Origin: an uncultured Oscillospiraceae bacterium
GTDB taxonomy: Bacteria > Bacillota > Clostridia > Oscillospirales > Oscillospiraceae
Direction of reading: 5' to 3'
DNA: 34,518 nt
Assembly (NCBI GenBank): GCA_910587785.1
Contig: CAJUOA010000024.1
Location: 1 to 34,518, forward strand
This document shows, one piece after another, positions 7,787-16,162 of the stretch (position 1 is the stretch's first letter; the number at the start of each line of letters is the position of its first letter). The position numbers and the translations under genes are program-made. The notes beneath the pieces were generated by a model that saw only the letters and a list, made by a program, of their open reading frames with translations, was not told where the DNA came from and did not search any database.

Positions 7787-7821
7787 AGGCCCCGCCGTTT
7801 ATAGCGGCGGGGCTCTTTTTT
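7787..7821 (+). terminator. Intrinsic terminator
   Basis: GCCCCGCCG at 7789-7797 pairs perfectly with CGGCGGGGC at 7805-7813 and is followed by CTC and a run of T. It separates the accessory block and the element from the DUF362 gene. Confidence 0.8.
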
Positions 7822-7851
7822 CTCAGAGGATATCCCTATCAAAGTCATATA

Positions 7852-7880
7852 TTGCAGTTCCCGGCAATCTATGATATCCT
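7852..7880 (+). promoter_or_regulatory. Promoter of the DUF362 - HEAT operon
   Basis: TTGCAG, 17-base spacer, TATCCT. It lies just after the terminator and 36 bases before the ATG at 7917. Confidence 0.6.
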
Positions 7881-7916
7881 GTTTCCATCAGTTTAAAAGA
7901 AAGGAACCCAAATCCT

Positions 7917-9035
7917 ATGACACCCTCCAATGTCTACTACACCACCCTCCGGGCCCGCCCTGGCGACAGTCTGCTGAATAAGCTGGAGCGCCTTTTGGAC
8001 AGGGCCGGCATGGGCAAGATCGACTTCACCAACAAGTACGTGGCCATCAAGATCCATTTCGGTGAGCCGGGGAACCTGTCCTACCTGCGGCCCAACTACG
8101 CCAAGGTGGTGGCGGATTTCATCCGCGCCCGAGGCGGCAAGCCCTTCCTCACCGACTGCAACACCCTCTATGTGGGGGGCCGGAAGAACGCCTTGGACCA
8201 CTTGGAGAGCGCCTATGTCAACGGCTACTCCCCCACCACCACCGGCTGCCACCTGCTCATTGCCGACGGCCTCAAGGGCACCGACGAGGCCTACGTCCCG
8301 GTGGAGGGCGGCGCGTATGTGAAGGAGGCCAAGATCGGCCGGGCCGTGATGGACGCGGACATTGTCATCTCCCTGAACCACTTCAAGGGCCACGAGTGCA
8401 CAGGCTTCGGTGGTGCGCTGAAGAACTTAGGCATGGGCTGCGGCTCCCGGGCGGGAAAGATGGAGATGCACAGCGCCGGCAAGCCCTTTACCAATCGGGA
8501 CCTCTGCATCGGCTGCGGCGCCTGCCAGCGGATCTGTGCCCACGATGCCCCCGCCATGACCGACGGGAAGATCTCCATCGACCACGCCAAGTGCGTGGGC
8601 TGCGGCCGTTGTATCGGACTGTGCCCCGTGGACGCCATCCAGCCTGCCGAGGACGAGGCCAACGACATTCTCAACTGTAAGATCGCCGAGTACGCCAAGG
8701 CGGTGGTCCATGGCCGGCCCGGCTTCCACATCAACTTGGTGATGGATGTCTCCCCCTACTGTGACTGCCACGGGGAGAACGATGTGCCCATGGTGCCGAA
8801 TGTTGGCATGTTTGCCTCCTTCGACCCGGTGGCCATCGACGTGGCCTGCGCCGATGCGGTGAACGCCATGCCCGTGTACATCGGCAGCGCCCTCTACGAG
8901 GCGCAGGGGGAGGGCCACTGCCATGAGGACCACTTCGGCGCCCAGCACCCGGAGACCAACTGGAAAAGCTGCGTGGAGCACGCCGAGAAGATCGGCATTG
9001 GCCAGCAGGCGTACACCCTGATCGAGGTAAAATAG
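7917..9035 (+). CDS. DUF362 domain protein with two 4Fe-4S clusters
   Basis: 372 residues; ATG 7917 with AAAGGAA upstream. Residues about 40-180 and 250-340 belong to DUF362 (KIHFGEPGNLSYLRP, LSLNHFKGHE-type string ISLNHFKGHECTGFGGALKNLGMG). Residues about 193-245 hold a two-cluster ferredoxin insert: CIGCGACQRICAHDAP and CVGCGRCIGLCPVDAI, which supply two sets of four cysteines. Proteins of this class are cytoplasmic iron-sulfur proteins of unknown reaction, common in anaerobic Clostridia. The stop codon abuts the start of the HEAT-repeat gene, so the two are translated together. Confidence 0.9.
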   Translation: MTPSNVYYTTLRARPGDSLLNKLERLLDRAGMGKIDFTNKYVAIKIHFGEPGNLSYLRPNYAKVVADFIRARGGKPFLTDCNTLYVGGRKNALDHLESAYVNGYSPTTTGCHLLIADGLKGTDEAYVPVEGGAYVKEAKIGRAVMDADIVISLNHFKGHECTGFGGALKNLGMGCGSRAGKMEMHSAGKPFTNRDLCIGCGACQRICAHDAPAMTDGKISIDHAKCVGCGRCIGLCPVDAIQPAEDEANDILNCKIAEYAKAVVHGRPGFHINLVMDVSPYCDCHGENDVPMVPNVGMFASFDPVAIDVACADAVNAMPVYIGSALYEAQGEGHCHEDHFGAQHPETNWKSCVEHAEKIGIGQQAYTLIEVK

Positions 9036-9036
9036 G

Positions 9037-9714
9037 ATGACCGACAGCACCACTGACTATTTGCAGGACCTGATTGCCCGAATGGGGACTGTGGAGCAGA
9101 CGGCGGACAGCCGGGACAGTGTGAGCTGGAAGGCCTGCCGGGAGGCGGAAACCCTCGATGACCTATCCCTCCTCCCCCTCTTGGAGGCGATCATCGCCAC
9201 CCACCCGAAGCCCAAGGAGCGGCAGATCCGCTGTGACGCCTATTTTGTCTACGGGAAAATTTTGAAAAACCACTTCACCGAGGAGGGCTGTGCCTATTTG
9301 ATCGGCCGCCTCACGATGGAGAAGAACAAGTATGCCCTCTATCCCCTGTTGGACCTCCTCCGTGACCTGCCCATCCCGGCGGAGATGGACATTGCCCCCA
9401 TCCTTCAGTGCGTCCGCCACGAGCAGTGGACTGTCCGCTACAGCGCCATCCGGGCCCTGGGGGCCTGCTCTGCGGAGGAGAGCCGGGAGGCCCTGCGCTG
9501 GTATCTCCGCCAAGAGGATGAGAAGACGTACCGGCAGGAGATCATCTACGCCCAGGCCTCGTTAGGGAGGATCGGCACACCGGAGGATATCCCGCTGATA
9601 GAGCCGCGCCTCCGCAGCCGCAGTCGGGATGTAAAGCTCAGCGCAGAAATTGCCATCGAGCGCATCCGCGCCCGTGCCGCCGGAGAACCGGACCCGTGGG
9701 AACCCTCCCGCTGA
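9037..9714 (+). CDS. HEAT-repeat protein
   Basis: 225 residues. ATG 9037 lies one base after the upstream stop, with GAGG in the end of the upstream gene. The protein is all helical. Repeats of the HEAT type are visible in the second half: VRHEQWTVRYSAIRALGACS, SREALRWYLRQEDEKTYR with ASLGRIG, and RLRSRSRDVKLSAEIAIERI. Such repeats are scaffolds for protein contact or, in the bilin-lyase-like PBS group, cofactor-protein assembly. Its tight coupling to the iron-sulfur protein suggests a partner role; that is inference. Confidence 0.75.
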   Translation: MTDSTTDYLQDLIARMGTVEQTADSRDSVSWKACREAETLDDLSLLPLLEAIIATHPKPKERQIRCDAYFVYGKILKNHFTEEGCAYLIGRLTMEKNKYALYPLLDLLRDLPIPAEMDIAPILQCVRHEQWTVRYSAIRALGACSAEESREALRWYLRQEDEKTYRQEIIYAQASLGRIGTPEDIPLIEPRLRSRSRDVKLSAEIAIERIRARAAGEPDPWEPSR

Positions 9715-9729
9715 CAAGCGCACAATACA

Positions 9730-9770
9730 GCAGGAGCCAGTCCAAAAGGACTGGCTCCTGCTTTGGTTTT
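9730..9770. terminator. Terminator between convergent genes
   Basis: A perfect 14-base stem (9730-9743 with 9748-9761, around GGAGCCAGTCC) with an AAAA loop is followed on the plus strand by TTTGGTTTT. It ends the DUF362-HEAT operon and may also stop transcription from the convergent kinase gene. Confidence 0.8.
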
Positions 9771-9792
9771 GCACACATCGGCAGACGCGGCA

Positions 9793-11343
9793 CTATTCTT
9801 TTACCGCCGCGTCACTAAGCGTATGGGCCAGAGACTTGGTACTCTCATACAAAGCACGGTAAACCTTCTGATAGGTCTCATATACCTTATGCTTCTCCAT
9901 ATCCGGCTCATAGGTCCGGCCAGGCTTAATAAAGCTGGTCAAACTGGCATAGCTCTCAAATCCCGGATGCTTTACCGCCAGCGCCGCCATCATGGCGTCA
10001 CCGAAGCAGGCCCCCACCGTTTCCAGCGGGGTGTCCACTGGTTTGCCTAAAATGTCGGCAATAATCTGCATCCATACCGGGTTTTGGGTGCCGCCGCCTA
10101 CGGCGATAATCCGATCCAGATGTACCTCCGGGTGGCTCTCCATCAGGGCGATCTGCTGGGCGATGGAGTAGCCCACAGACTCCAGGGCGCTGCGGTACAG
10201 GTGGGCACGGGTGTGGGATAGGGTCAGGCCAAAAACCACGCCCCGGGCCTTGGGATCGTTCACCGGCGTCCGCTCCCCGGCGAAGTAGGGCAGGGTAACA
10301 AGCCCCTCGCTGCCGGCGGGGACGGCCTCCACGCCCTCCATCATGGTCTGGTAGGCATCGGGACCGCCCTCCTGCTCCAAGGCCAGGGCCTCAGGGAAGA
10401 TGTTGTCCCGATACCACTTGGTGAGGCTGCCGGCGGCGTTGGTGCCGGCGGAGATGTCGCAGAGGCCGGGGACAATGAACTCCTCCCGCCAAAGACGCTC
10501 GTCATCCACCAAGGTCTCTGTGCCAAGGATCATGTACACGGAGGAGCCAAGCTGCAGCATCATCTGTCCCGGCTTTACCACGCCGGAGCTGATAGCCTCT
10601 GCCCCGGAGTCGTCGGTGCCGGTGATCACCGGCGTGCCCTCGGCAAGACCGGTCTCCGCGGCGGCCTTGGCGGTGACAGTCCCGGCGATGTCCGCCGCTT
10701 CCTTCACCGTGGCCAGCTGGTCGGGGCGGCAGATGGGCTCGCAGTACTTGGGCACCGGCTGCCAAGTCTTGGGATCATACAGGGGGTTGAAGCTGGCGAG
10801 ACCCAAGAAGCGGTCCACTACATACTCCCCGGTGAGCTTGGCGGTGATATAGCTGGAGCCGGTGAGGAACTTGTGGGCCTTGGCGTAGACCTCCGGCTCC
10901 TTATTTTTGATCCATAAAATTTTGGGCATCACATCGCTGGAGCAGAGAGGCCGGCCATACCAAGCCAAGATCTGCTCCTCGCCGTACATCTCCGTGAGCT
11001 GGGCCATCTCGTCGGTGGCCCGGGCGTCGATGCCGTAGAGGATGGCCTTGCGCAGAGGGTTGCAGTCCTTGTCCACAGGCAGGCAGTCCGCCCCCAGGGC
11101 GCTGGCGCCCACAGCCTTGATGTCCTTGGGGTCCACCCCGGACTTCTCAATGAGGGCCTTGCTGATGGTGCAAAAATCCCCCCACCAGTCCTTCTCCGCG
11201 TCGTGCTCATAGTGATTGGGCTTGGGGTTGGTCATGGCGTGGGTGGTGGCGTGGAGGGCGACGACCTTGCCGCTCTCGTCCATCAGCACGCCCTTGCTGG
11301 AGTTGGTACCGGTGTCGATACCCATAAAGTAAGCGTTTCCCAT
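9793..11343 (-). CDS. FGGY-family carbohydrate kinase (xylulokinase-like)
   Basis: 516 residues, the normal family length. ATG 11343 follows GAGGAGAGACACC. The N-terminal ATPase lobe starts YFMGIDTGTNSSKGVLMD (first phosphate loop). Further hallmarks are ITGTDDSGAEAISSGVV, the catalytic-loop region in FGGY kinases, QLGSSVYMILGT, and the C-terminal IIAVGGGTQNPVWMQIIADI signature. These enzymes phosphorylate ketoses or polyols with ATP. The sugar cannot be told from sequence. It is the last gene of the long minus-strand frl cluster and follows a sugar-phosphatase-like gene, so it may act on a sugar released from an Amadori compound or on its reduced form. Confidence 0.88.
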   Translation of the reverse strand: MGNAYFMGIDTGTNSSKGVLMDESGKVVALHATTHAMTNPKPNHYEHDAEKDWWGDFCTISKALIEKSGVDPKDIKAVGASALGADCLPVDKDCNPLRKAILYGIDARATDEMAQLTEMYGEEQILAWYGRPLCSSDVMPKILWIKNKEPEVYAKAHKFLTGSSYITAKLTGEYVVDRFLGLASFNPLYDPKTWQPVPKYCEPICRPDQLATVKEAADIAGTVTAKAAAETGLAEGTPVITGTDDSGAEAISSGVVKPGQMMLQLGSSVYMILGTETLVDDERLWREEFIVPGLCDISAGTNAAGSLTKWYRDNIFPEALALEQEGGPDAYQTMMEGVEAVPAGSEGLVTLPYFAGERTPVNDPKARGVVFGLTLSHTRAHLYRSALESVGYSIAQQIALMESHPEVHLDRIIAVGGGTQNPVWMQIIADILGKPVDTPLETVGACFGDAMMAALAVKHPGFESYASLTSFIKPGRTYEPDMEKHKVYETYQKVYRALYESTKSLAHTLSDAAVKE

Positions 11344-11418
11344 GGTGTCTCTCCTCTTTTTGTCATCGTTCCATCTGCGCGGCTCTCAAATGCCCTGACG
11401 GGGAGTCCAAGAGCTCTA

Positions 11419-12204
11419 TTACAGCAGAAATTTCTCCACAATTTCAACCACCGCGTCGTGGTCATTGTCCCGCTGGGTCACATAGTCAGCGGCGGCTTTC
11501 ACCTCCGGCAGGGCGTTGGCCACGGCCACACCGATACCGGCGTTCTGGATCATCTCAATGTCGTTGTTGTAATCCCCGGCGGCGATGATCCGCTCCCGGG
11601 GGACTCCCAGCCGCTCCGAGAGGCGCTTTAGCCCGCCCCACTTGCTGATTCCCAGGGCCATGAGGTCCACACATTGGTCCTCGGCGGGGGTGCAGTTCAT
11701 GGGCAGGCGAAGGGCCTCTACCGCCGCGCACACAGGGCCAAGGTCCTCGGTGGCCATAAACCCCTCCACCTGCTCCCAAGGGGTCTCCTCCAGCTTGGTG
11801 TAGAGCACCGGGGCGATGCCCAAGTGCTCCACGTACTCGGTAAGCCCCTCACTCCAGCGGTTGACGACCCAGCGCTCCCCGCTGACCACATGGAGCTGGT
11901 AGCCGTGGGCGAGACAGTGCTCGATCAGCACCTTGGAGGCTGCGGGGTCGATGCACTGGTTAAAGAGAACTTTCCGGTCCGCGGCGCGCAGCAGCTTGCC
12001 GCCGTTGTTGAGCAGCAGGTAGTCGGCATAGGTGCTCTCCCCCCAGAAGGGGTACATGTCGATGTCCCGCCGGCCGGTGGCAAAGCAGATGGTGTGCCCG
12101 GCGGCCCGGGCGGCGGTAAGGGCCTGTCGGGTCCGCTGGCTCAGGTGCCGCGTCCGGTCACAGGCGGTATAGTCCAAATCCAAGGCCAAAAGATAGGGCA
12201 GCAT
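11419..12204 (-). CDS. HAD-IIB (Cof-type) hydrolase
   Basis: 261 residues; ATG 12204 with AAAGGAGG directly upstream. Motif I is LALDLDYTACD (nucleophile and acid Asp in DLDYT); motif II is ICFATGRRD; the C-terminal block has Lys in SKWGGLKRL and motif IV IIAAGDYNNDIEMI. The cap lies between, as in the Cof/YbjI sugar-phosphate phosphatases. It probably dephosphorylates a sugar phosphate or similar small molecule. It starts 19 bases after the stop of the BtpA-like gene and precedes the FGGY kinase, so the three are likely co-transcribed. Confidence 0.85.
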   Translation of the reverse strand: MLPYLLALDLDYTACDRTRHLSQRTRQALTAARAAGHTICFATGRRDIDMYPFWGESTYADYLLLNNGGKLLRAADRKVLFNQCIDPAASKVLIEHCLAHGYQLHVVSGERWVVNRWSEGLTEYVEHLGIAPVLYTKLEETPWEQVEGFMATEDLGPVCAAVEALRLPMNCTPAEDQCVDLMALGISKWGGLKRLSERLGVPRERIIAAGDYNNDIEMIQNAGIGVAVANALPEVKAAADYVTQRDNDHDAVVEIVEKFLL

Positions 12205-12223
12205 GGCGCCTCCTTTCGGGCGC

Positions 12224-13054
12224 TTACAGCGCCGCTCTGACTTTGTACACGACCTCCATAAACGCCTTCACCCGGTCCGCCTTCACCCGGACGTTCTGAA
12301 GCTTCTCATTCTCCAGTTTGCCGTCCTCCTTAAAGGTGGTGCCCACCACGGCGGCGTCACTGACGGAGAGCTTATGCGCAATGGTGTCCGGCCGGCAGCC
12401 GGTGTTGCAGAGCACCACCACCTCCGGGTTCTTCTTCTTCACCGCGGCCATCAGTTCCTCATCCACGTCCTGACCGGCGGCGCTGGCGCTGATGCACAGG
12501 CCATCCGGATGGGCCTTGAAGATGGTGGAGCTGGCAATGTCCGCCAGCGGCCGGGTGTCCAGATTCCGGTCGGACTCGGGGTTGATGAAGTAGAGCATTT
12601 TAAGCTCGTCGAGGTGCAGGGCGGCCTTCCGGCGGAGGAGGGCGGAGAAGTCGTTGTCATAGAGTCCGCCGTCCCCTACATAGACGCCGCAGAAGGTACC
12701 CCGGACGAACTTGGCATCCACCGCCGCCGCCAGCTCCAGCGTGGCTGCGCCGTCGGAGATACAGTCCACGCCGTAGGGCACGGCGAGTTCGCTTTTCAGC
12801 TCCCCGATCACACGGGCCATGGCGGCGGGGGTGACGAAGCTCATGTGCCGCTGATAGGGCAGACTGAACTCATTGGAGAAGAGAACGCCGTCCACACCGC
12901 CCTCCTGCAGCGCCCGCAGGTCCTCCCGGGCGTGGGCCGCCACGGTCTCCATACAGTCACCGTAGCGGTAGCGCGGATCACCGGGCAGGGGGTCTAAGTG
13001 GAGCATGGCGATAATGGGCTTTTTGACCTTAAACATTTCTTCGGTCCAGAGCAT
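12224..13054 (-). CDS. BtpA/SgcQ-family TIM-barrel protein
   Basis: 276 residues from ATG 13054, chosen because AAAGGAG lies ten bases upstream; an in-frame TTG at 13078 would place this site inside the gene. The string KPIIAMLHLDPLPGDPRY near the N-terminus is typical of the BtpA family, as are GVDGVLFSNEFSLPY, the GTFCGVYVGDGG segment and the C-terminal AAVVGTTFKEDGK. The family forms a phosphate-binding barrel and includes SgcQ of a sugar operon in E. coli and BtpA of cyanobacteria; the reaction is unknown. Its recurrence next to sugar kinases and PTS genes elsewhere supports a carbohydrate role here. Confidence 0.85.
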   Translation of the reverse strand: MLWTEEMFKVKKPIIAMLHLDPLPGDPRYRYGDCMETVAAHAREDLRALQEGGVDGVLFSNEFSLPYQRHMSFVTPAAMARVIGELKSELAVPYGVDCISDGAATLELAAAVDAKFVRGTFCGVYVGDGGLYDNDFSALLRRKAALHLDELKMLYFINPESDRNLDTRPLADIASSTIFKAHPDGLCISASAAGQDVDEELMAAVKKKNPEVVVLCNTGCRPDTIAHKLSVSDAAVVGTTFKEDGKLENEKLQNVRVKADRVKAFMEVVYKVRAAL

Positions 13055-13082
13055 TGCAGTAAAACTCCTTTCTTTCAATGAG

Positions 13083-13274
13083 GAATGAGGAATTAGGAGT
13101 TAGGAATTATTTGAGACAGGAGCTGAGCAGCCGCCCTTGGCGGCAATTTAGTTTTTGTGCAGAGCACAGAAGTGCCTATCTGTCATAGGAGCACCAGAAC
13201 TCTTGCGCCGTAAGCACAATAAAATCGTCCGGCTCCGCTGGACACCTTCATTCCTAACTCCTAATTCCTCATTC
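13083..13274. repeat. Intergenic inverted-repeat element, best copy
   Basis: A perfect 25-base inverted repeat (13083-13107 with 13250-13274; arm begins GAATGAGGAATTAGGAGTTA) encloses about 140 bases. Internal blocks GCCGCCCTTGGCGGC and ATCGTCCGGCTCCGCTGGAC form small hairpins. Related elements occur in at least five other intergenic spaces here. Confidence 0.8.
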
Positions 13275-13284
13275 AAACCGCGCC

Positions 13285-13316
13285 GCTGCCGCAGCGATCT
13301 GTGTCGCTGCGGCAGC
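13285..13316. terminator. Strong hairpin downstream of the frlB-like gene
   Basis: GCTGCCGCAGCGA and TCGCTGCGGCAGC pair perfectly over 13 bases with a six-base loop. On the minus strand it follows the FrlB-like stop. There is no long T run, so it may be a partial terminator or an mRNA-stabilising stem. Confidence 0.5.
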
Positions 13317-13332
13317 CGGAGGTGGGAGAGGA

Positions 13333-14397
13333 TCAATAGTCGAACTGGCGGTAGTAGCGGCGGATGGACAGGGGGTGGCGGAGGAAGAGCTCCATGTAGG
13401 CGTCCACCCGGTTGTTGACGCCGTGCATCACCAGATGGGAGATGGAGCCACGGTTTTCCTCGCTGATGCCCTTCAGCTCCAGTTCCTTGGTGTCGATGAC
13501 GGTGTAGTTGGCGCAGACCTTGGGCAGGAACCTGGCCACGCGCTCGGCCAAGGGGCGCTGCTCGTCCTCGCCCATGAACAGCGTCACCGGGGTGTCTGCC
13601 ACGATGATCTCCTGCATGCCGTGGAAGAACTCCTGGCAGCTGATGGACTTGGTGCGAATCCACATCTGCTCCTCCCAGTAGCACATGGCATAGGAGTAGG
13701 TGGCGCCGTACTGGTTGCCGGAGCCGATGAAGTAGTGGGGCAGATCGGGATGATCGGCTAAGAAAGCCACCTTGTTTTTGGCATACTCATAGGCCCAGGC
13801 GTCAGCCTCCTTCTCCACATCCACCAGCACCTGCGCCAAATGGGCCTCCATCTCCTTGTTGTACGCCTCGTACTGGGGAAACTCCCCGTTCTTGTACATC
13901 AGGTAGTTGGCCACCATGTAGAACTTCAGCTGCTCATTCTTGGGATACATGATCAGGTAGTCCTGCTTGTCGGGGGCGGTGAGGGTGGTACCCGGCGTGT
14001 CGATAAAAGCAAAGACCTTGGCGCCGATCTCATGGACCCGGTCCACCAGCTGCACCATCTCCTTGGTGTTGCCGGAGACAGAGGAGTAGATTACCACGCT
14101 CTTGTCGGTGAAGCGCTTGTTGCCGGTGGTGAGGAACTCTGCGGCGTTCTCCACGAACACGGGCAGCTTGGACCTGCCCCGCATGTAGACCTCTACCTGC
14201 ATGCTGGAGGCGTAGGTGCCGCCGATGCCGATGAAGTAGATGCCGTCAAAGCCGTTGTCCCAGATCTGGTCGATAACCTTCTCAATCTGGGGACGCAGAG
14301 CCAGAGCGCCGTTGACGCTGTCAATAGCCTCTTTCTCGTTGAAGTCCTTCAGGAAGGGGCCCTCCGTTTCCTTCCACGCCTTTGCCTCAAAGCTCAT
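13333..14397 (-). CDS. frlB: SIS-domain deglycase, FrlB-like (fructoselysine-6-phosphate deglycase)
   Basis: 354 residues from ATG 14397, which has AAAGGAG nine bases upstream; longer in-frame starts lack a site. Two SIS domains: the first with IYFIGIGGTYASSMQVEVY and VVIYSSVSGNTKEMVQLVDR (sugar-phosphate-binding serines), the second around HYFIGSGNQYGATYSYAM. The EFFHGMQEI motif aligns with EFRHGPLEI of E. coli FrlB, so the Glu and His that act in this deglycase class are present, and the end (RRYYRQFDY) matches the RRYY...EY end of FrlB. The enzyme would split fructoselysine-6-phosphate into glucose-6-phosphate and lysine. Exact substrate is uncertain because related deglycases act on other Amadori phosphates. 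Confidence 0.8.
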   Translation of the reverse strand: MSFEAKAWKETEGPFLKDFNEKEAIDSVNGALALRPQIEKVIDQIWDNGFDGIYFIGIGGTYASSMQVEVYMRGRSKLPVFVENAAEFLTTGNKRFTDKSVVIYSSVSGNTKEMVQLVDRVHEIGAKVFAFIDTPGTTLTAPDKQDYLIMYPKNEQLKFYMVANYLMYKNGEFPQYEAYNKEMEAHLAQVLVDVEKEADAWAYEYAKNKVAFLADHPDLPHYFIGSGNQYGATYSYAMCYWEEQMWIRTKSISCQEFFHGMQEIIVADTPVTLFMGEDEQRPLAERVARFLPKVCANYTVIDTKELELKGISEENRGSISHLVMHGVNNRVDAYMELFLRHPLSIRRYYRQFDY

Positions 14398-14517
14398 AAC
14401 AAAACACTCCTTTTTAAAAATTTTGGGAATGGTACGCTCTTTTATCAGCTTAAAAAATTTTCCCTGCTCCTGCAGGGGGGGCACACTGTGCGCTCCTGCG
14501 GAAATCCTCTGTTCTGC

Positions 14518-15315
14518 TCAGTAAATGGGCGTTGTCGCCATGTCCAGACCGCAGAAGAACTGAAAGGCCAGTTGCACCGCCTTGTCCCAGTAGGGCCACT
14601 CGTGGTCGCCGGGGCCCTCGATATAGGTGTGGCCGTAACCCGCCGCCTCCGCCGCCTGACGGAAGGTCTGATTGGCCCCGTAGAGGAAGTCCTCGGTGCC
14701 GCAGAGCTGGATCAGCCGGGGACGGTCCAAGTTCCCTGCCTGCCCCCGTACCAGCGCGATCACGTCGTCCTCCTCTCCGCAGACACCGCTGGGATGGAGG
14801 GCGCGAACCTCCTCCGGAAGGAAGTCCGGCCACTCCCCACGAAGGATCATCCGGAGAAATCCGGGGTAATCCAGTACACCGGAGAGAGCCGCCGCGCCGC
14901 CGAAGCGTTCCGGGCAGCGGAGAGCCGCCTTCACGGCTCCGTAGCCCCCCATGCTGTCTCCGGCGACAAAGGTGTTCTCCCGGCTCTGGTTCAGGCGGAA
15001 CCAAGTGCCGCAGATGGCGGGCAGCTCCTCTGAGACATAGGTAAAGTATTTTGCCCCCTCGGGCTTGTCACAATAGAAGCTGCGCTGGACCTCGGGCATA
15101 ATGATGATAAAGTTGTACTTCTTGGCGTAATACTCGATCTTGGAGAACCGCGTCCACTCCACACAGCTTCCGGAGAGACCGTGGAGCAGATAGAGCACCC
15201 GCGGCGTGCCGGAGATCACCGGGGTCACGTCGTTGGAATTCTCGGGAAAGATCACTTGGACGCCGGTGGTCATCTTCAGACTGTCGGAGTAAAAATCGCC
15301 GCGAAACAGACCCAT
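14518..15315 (-). CDS. Esterase-D-like alpha/beta hydrolase
   Basis: 265 residues from ATG 15315, with GGGAGGA five bases upstream. It has the putative-esterase fold: LYLLHGLSGSCVEWTRFSKI (oxyanion region), VAGDSMGGYGAVKAAL with the nucleophile serine in GDSMGG, and HEWPYWDKAVQ near the end with the catalytic His. Relatives hydrolyse acyl esters such as S-formylglutathione or acetylated sugars. It starts 28 bases after the regulator at 15344, in the same operon. A role in removing an acyl group from a modified sugar or amino acid is inference. Confidence 0.82.
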   Translation of the reverse strand: MGLFRGDFYSDSLKMTTGVQVIFPENSNDVTPVISGTPRVLYLLHGLSGSCVEWTRFSKIEYYAKKYNFIIIMPEVQRSFYCDKPEGAKYFTYVSEELPAICGTWFRLNQSRENTFVAGDSMGGYGAVKAALRCPERFGGAAALSGVLDYPGFLRMILRGEWPDFLPEEVRALHPSGVCGEEDDVIALVRGQAGNLDRPRLIQLCGTEDFLYGANQTFRQAAEAAGYGHTYIEGPGDHEWPYWDKAVQLAFQFFCGLDMATTPIY

Positions 15316-15343
15316 AAAAATCCTCCCTTTTTCCGCCGGACCG

Positions 15344-16066
15344 CTACTTCTTAAAGTGGACGCTGAAATTGCACTTGTCCCCCCGGGCATAGTTCCGGTT
15401 GAACTCCACCACACGGCCCTGGTCATCGTAGGTGGTGGCCTCAAAGAGCATTACCGGCGTCTCCGGCTCAATCTCCAGCATCCGCGCGTCACTGAGGTCC
15501 AGCTGTACCAGATCCAGCGTCTGTCTGGCCCGCTCCAAGCGGATGTTGTAGAAGTCATAGACCTCATACACGGAGAAGATGGACGGGTCAATTCCCTCGA
15601 TCTTGGGCACCAAGTACCGGGGGATGTAGATCTCCTCCAAGGAGATGGGCTCGCTGTTGGCATAGCACAGGCGCTTGATGTAGTAGATGTCGTCCTCCGG
15701 CTGGATGCCGAACATCAGGCTGTAGTTCTCCCCCGCCGGACGCATGGCGCGGCTGACCACCTTGATGGATGGCTTGAGCCGCTTGTCCAGCATGGTCTGC
15801 GTAAATCCCTGAAGCTCGTCTAAGTCCCGCTCCATCTTCCGGCAGAGGACGTAAACCCCCTTCCCCGGCACCCGCCGGAGGAGGCCCTCCTGCACTAAAA
15901 TATCAATGGCGTTGCGCACGGTCTGACGGGTGATGCCGTAGCTCTCCGCCAGCTCGCACTCCGAGGGGAGGGCCGTGAGAGGCGGGTACTCCCCCTCTTC
16001 GATCTTGCTGCGCACCAGCTCCCGCATCTGCAGGTACAGCGGCGCCTGATAGCTCATACCGGCCAT
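15344..16066 (-). CDS. GntR-family regulator with UTRA domain (copy 1)
   Basis: 240 residues from ATG 16066 with a GGGGGA site just upstream. Winged-helix GntR domain at about residues 5-75: PLYLQMRELVRSKIEEGEY, LPSECELAESYGITRQTVRNAI, LLRRVPGKGVYV. The UTRA ligand domain follows to the end (YYIKRLCYANSEPISLEEIY, VMLFEATTYDDQGRVVEFN). This is the HutC/FrlR subfamily, which releases DNA on binding a sugar phosphate or similar effector. It sits between frlD and the esterase, in the position expected for FrlR. It is not closely similar to the second UTRA regulator at 17035. Confidence 0.88.
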   Translation of the reverse strand: MAGMSYQAPLYLQMRELVRSKIEEGEYPPLTALPSECELAESYGITRQTVRNAIDILVQEGLLRRVPGKGVYVLCRKMERDLDELQGFTQTMLDKRLKPSIKVVSRAMRPAGENYSLMFGIQPEDDIYYIKRLCYANSEPISLEEIYIPRYLVPKIEGIDPSIFSVYEVYDFYNIRLERARQTLDLVQLDLSDARMLEIEPETPVMLFEATTYDDQGRVVEFNRNYARGDKCNFSVHFKK

Positions 16067-16162
16067 GGCTTTCCCCCTTTTTTTGTGCAAATTAGGGATG
16101 AGGAATCTTCCCCTTCTCAAGCTGTTGGGAATGGTGTGATAAACTGTCCGGGGAGCGGGGGC

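Noticed and set aside
13840..15033. Long plus-strand open frame of 397 codons
   Set aside because: It runs across the frlB-like gene, a non-coding gap and the esterase on the opposite strand; its product is a typical G+C-rich antisense shadow.
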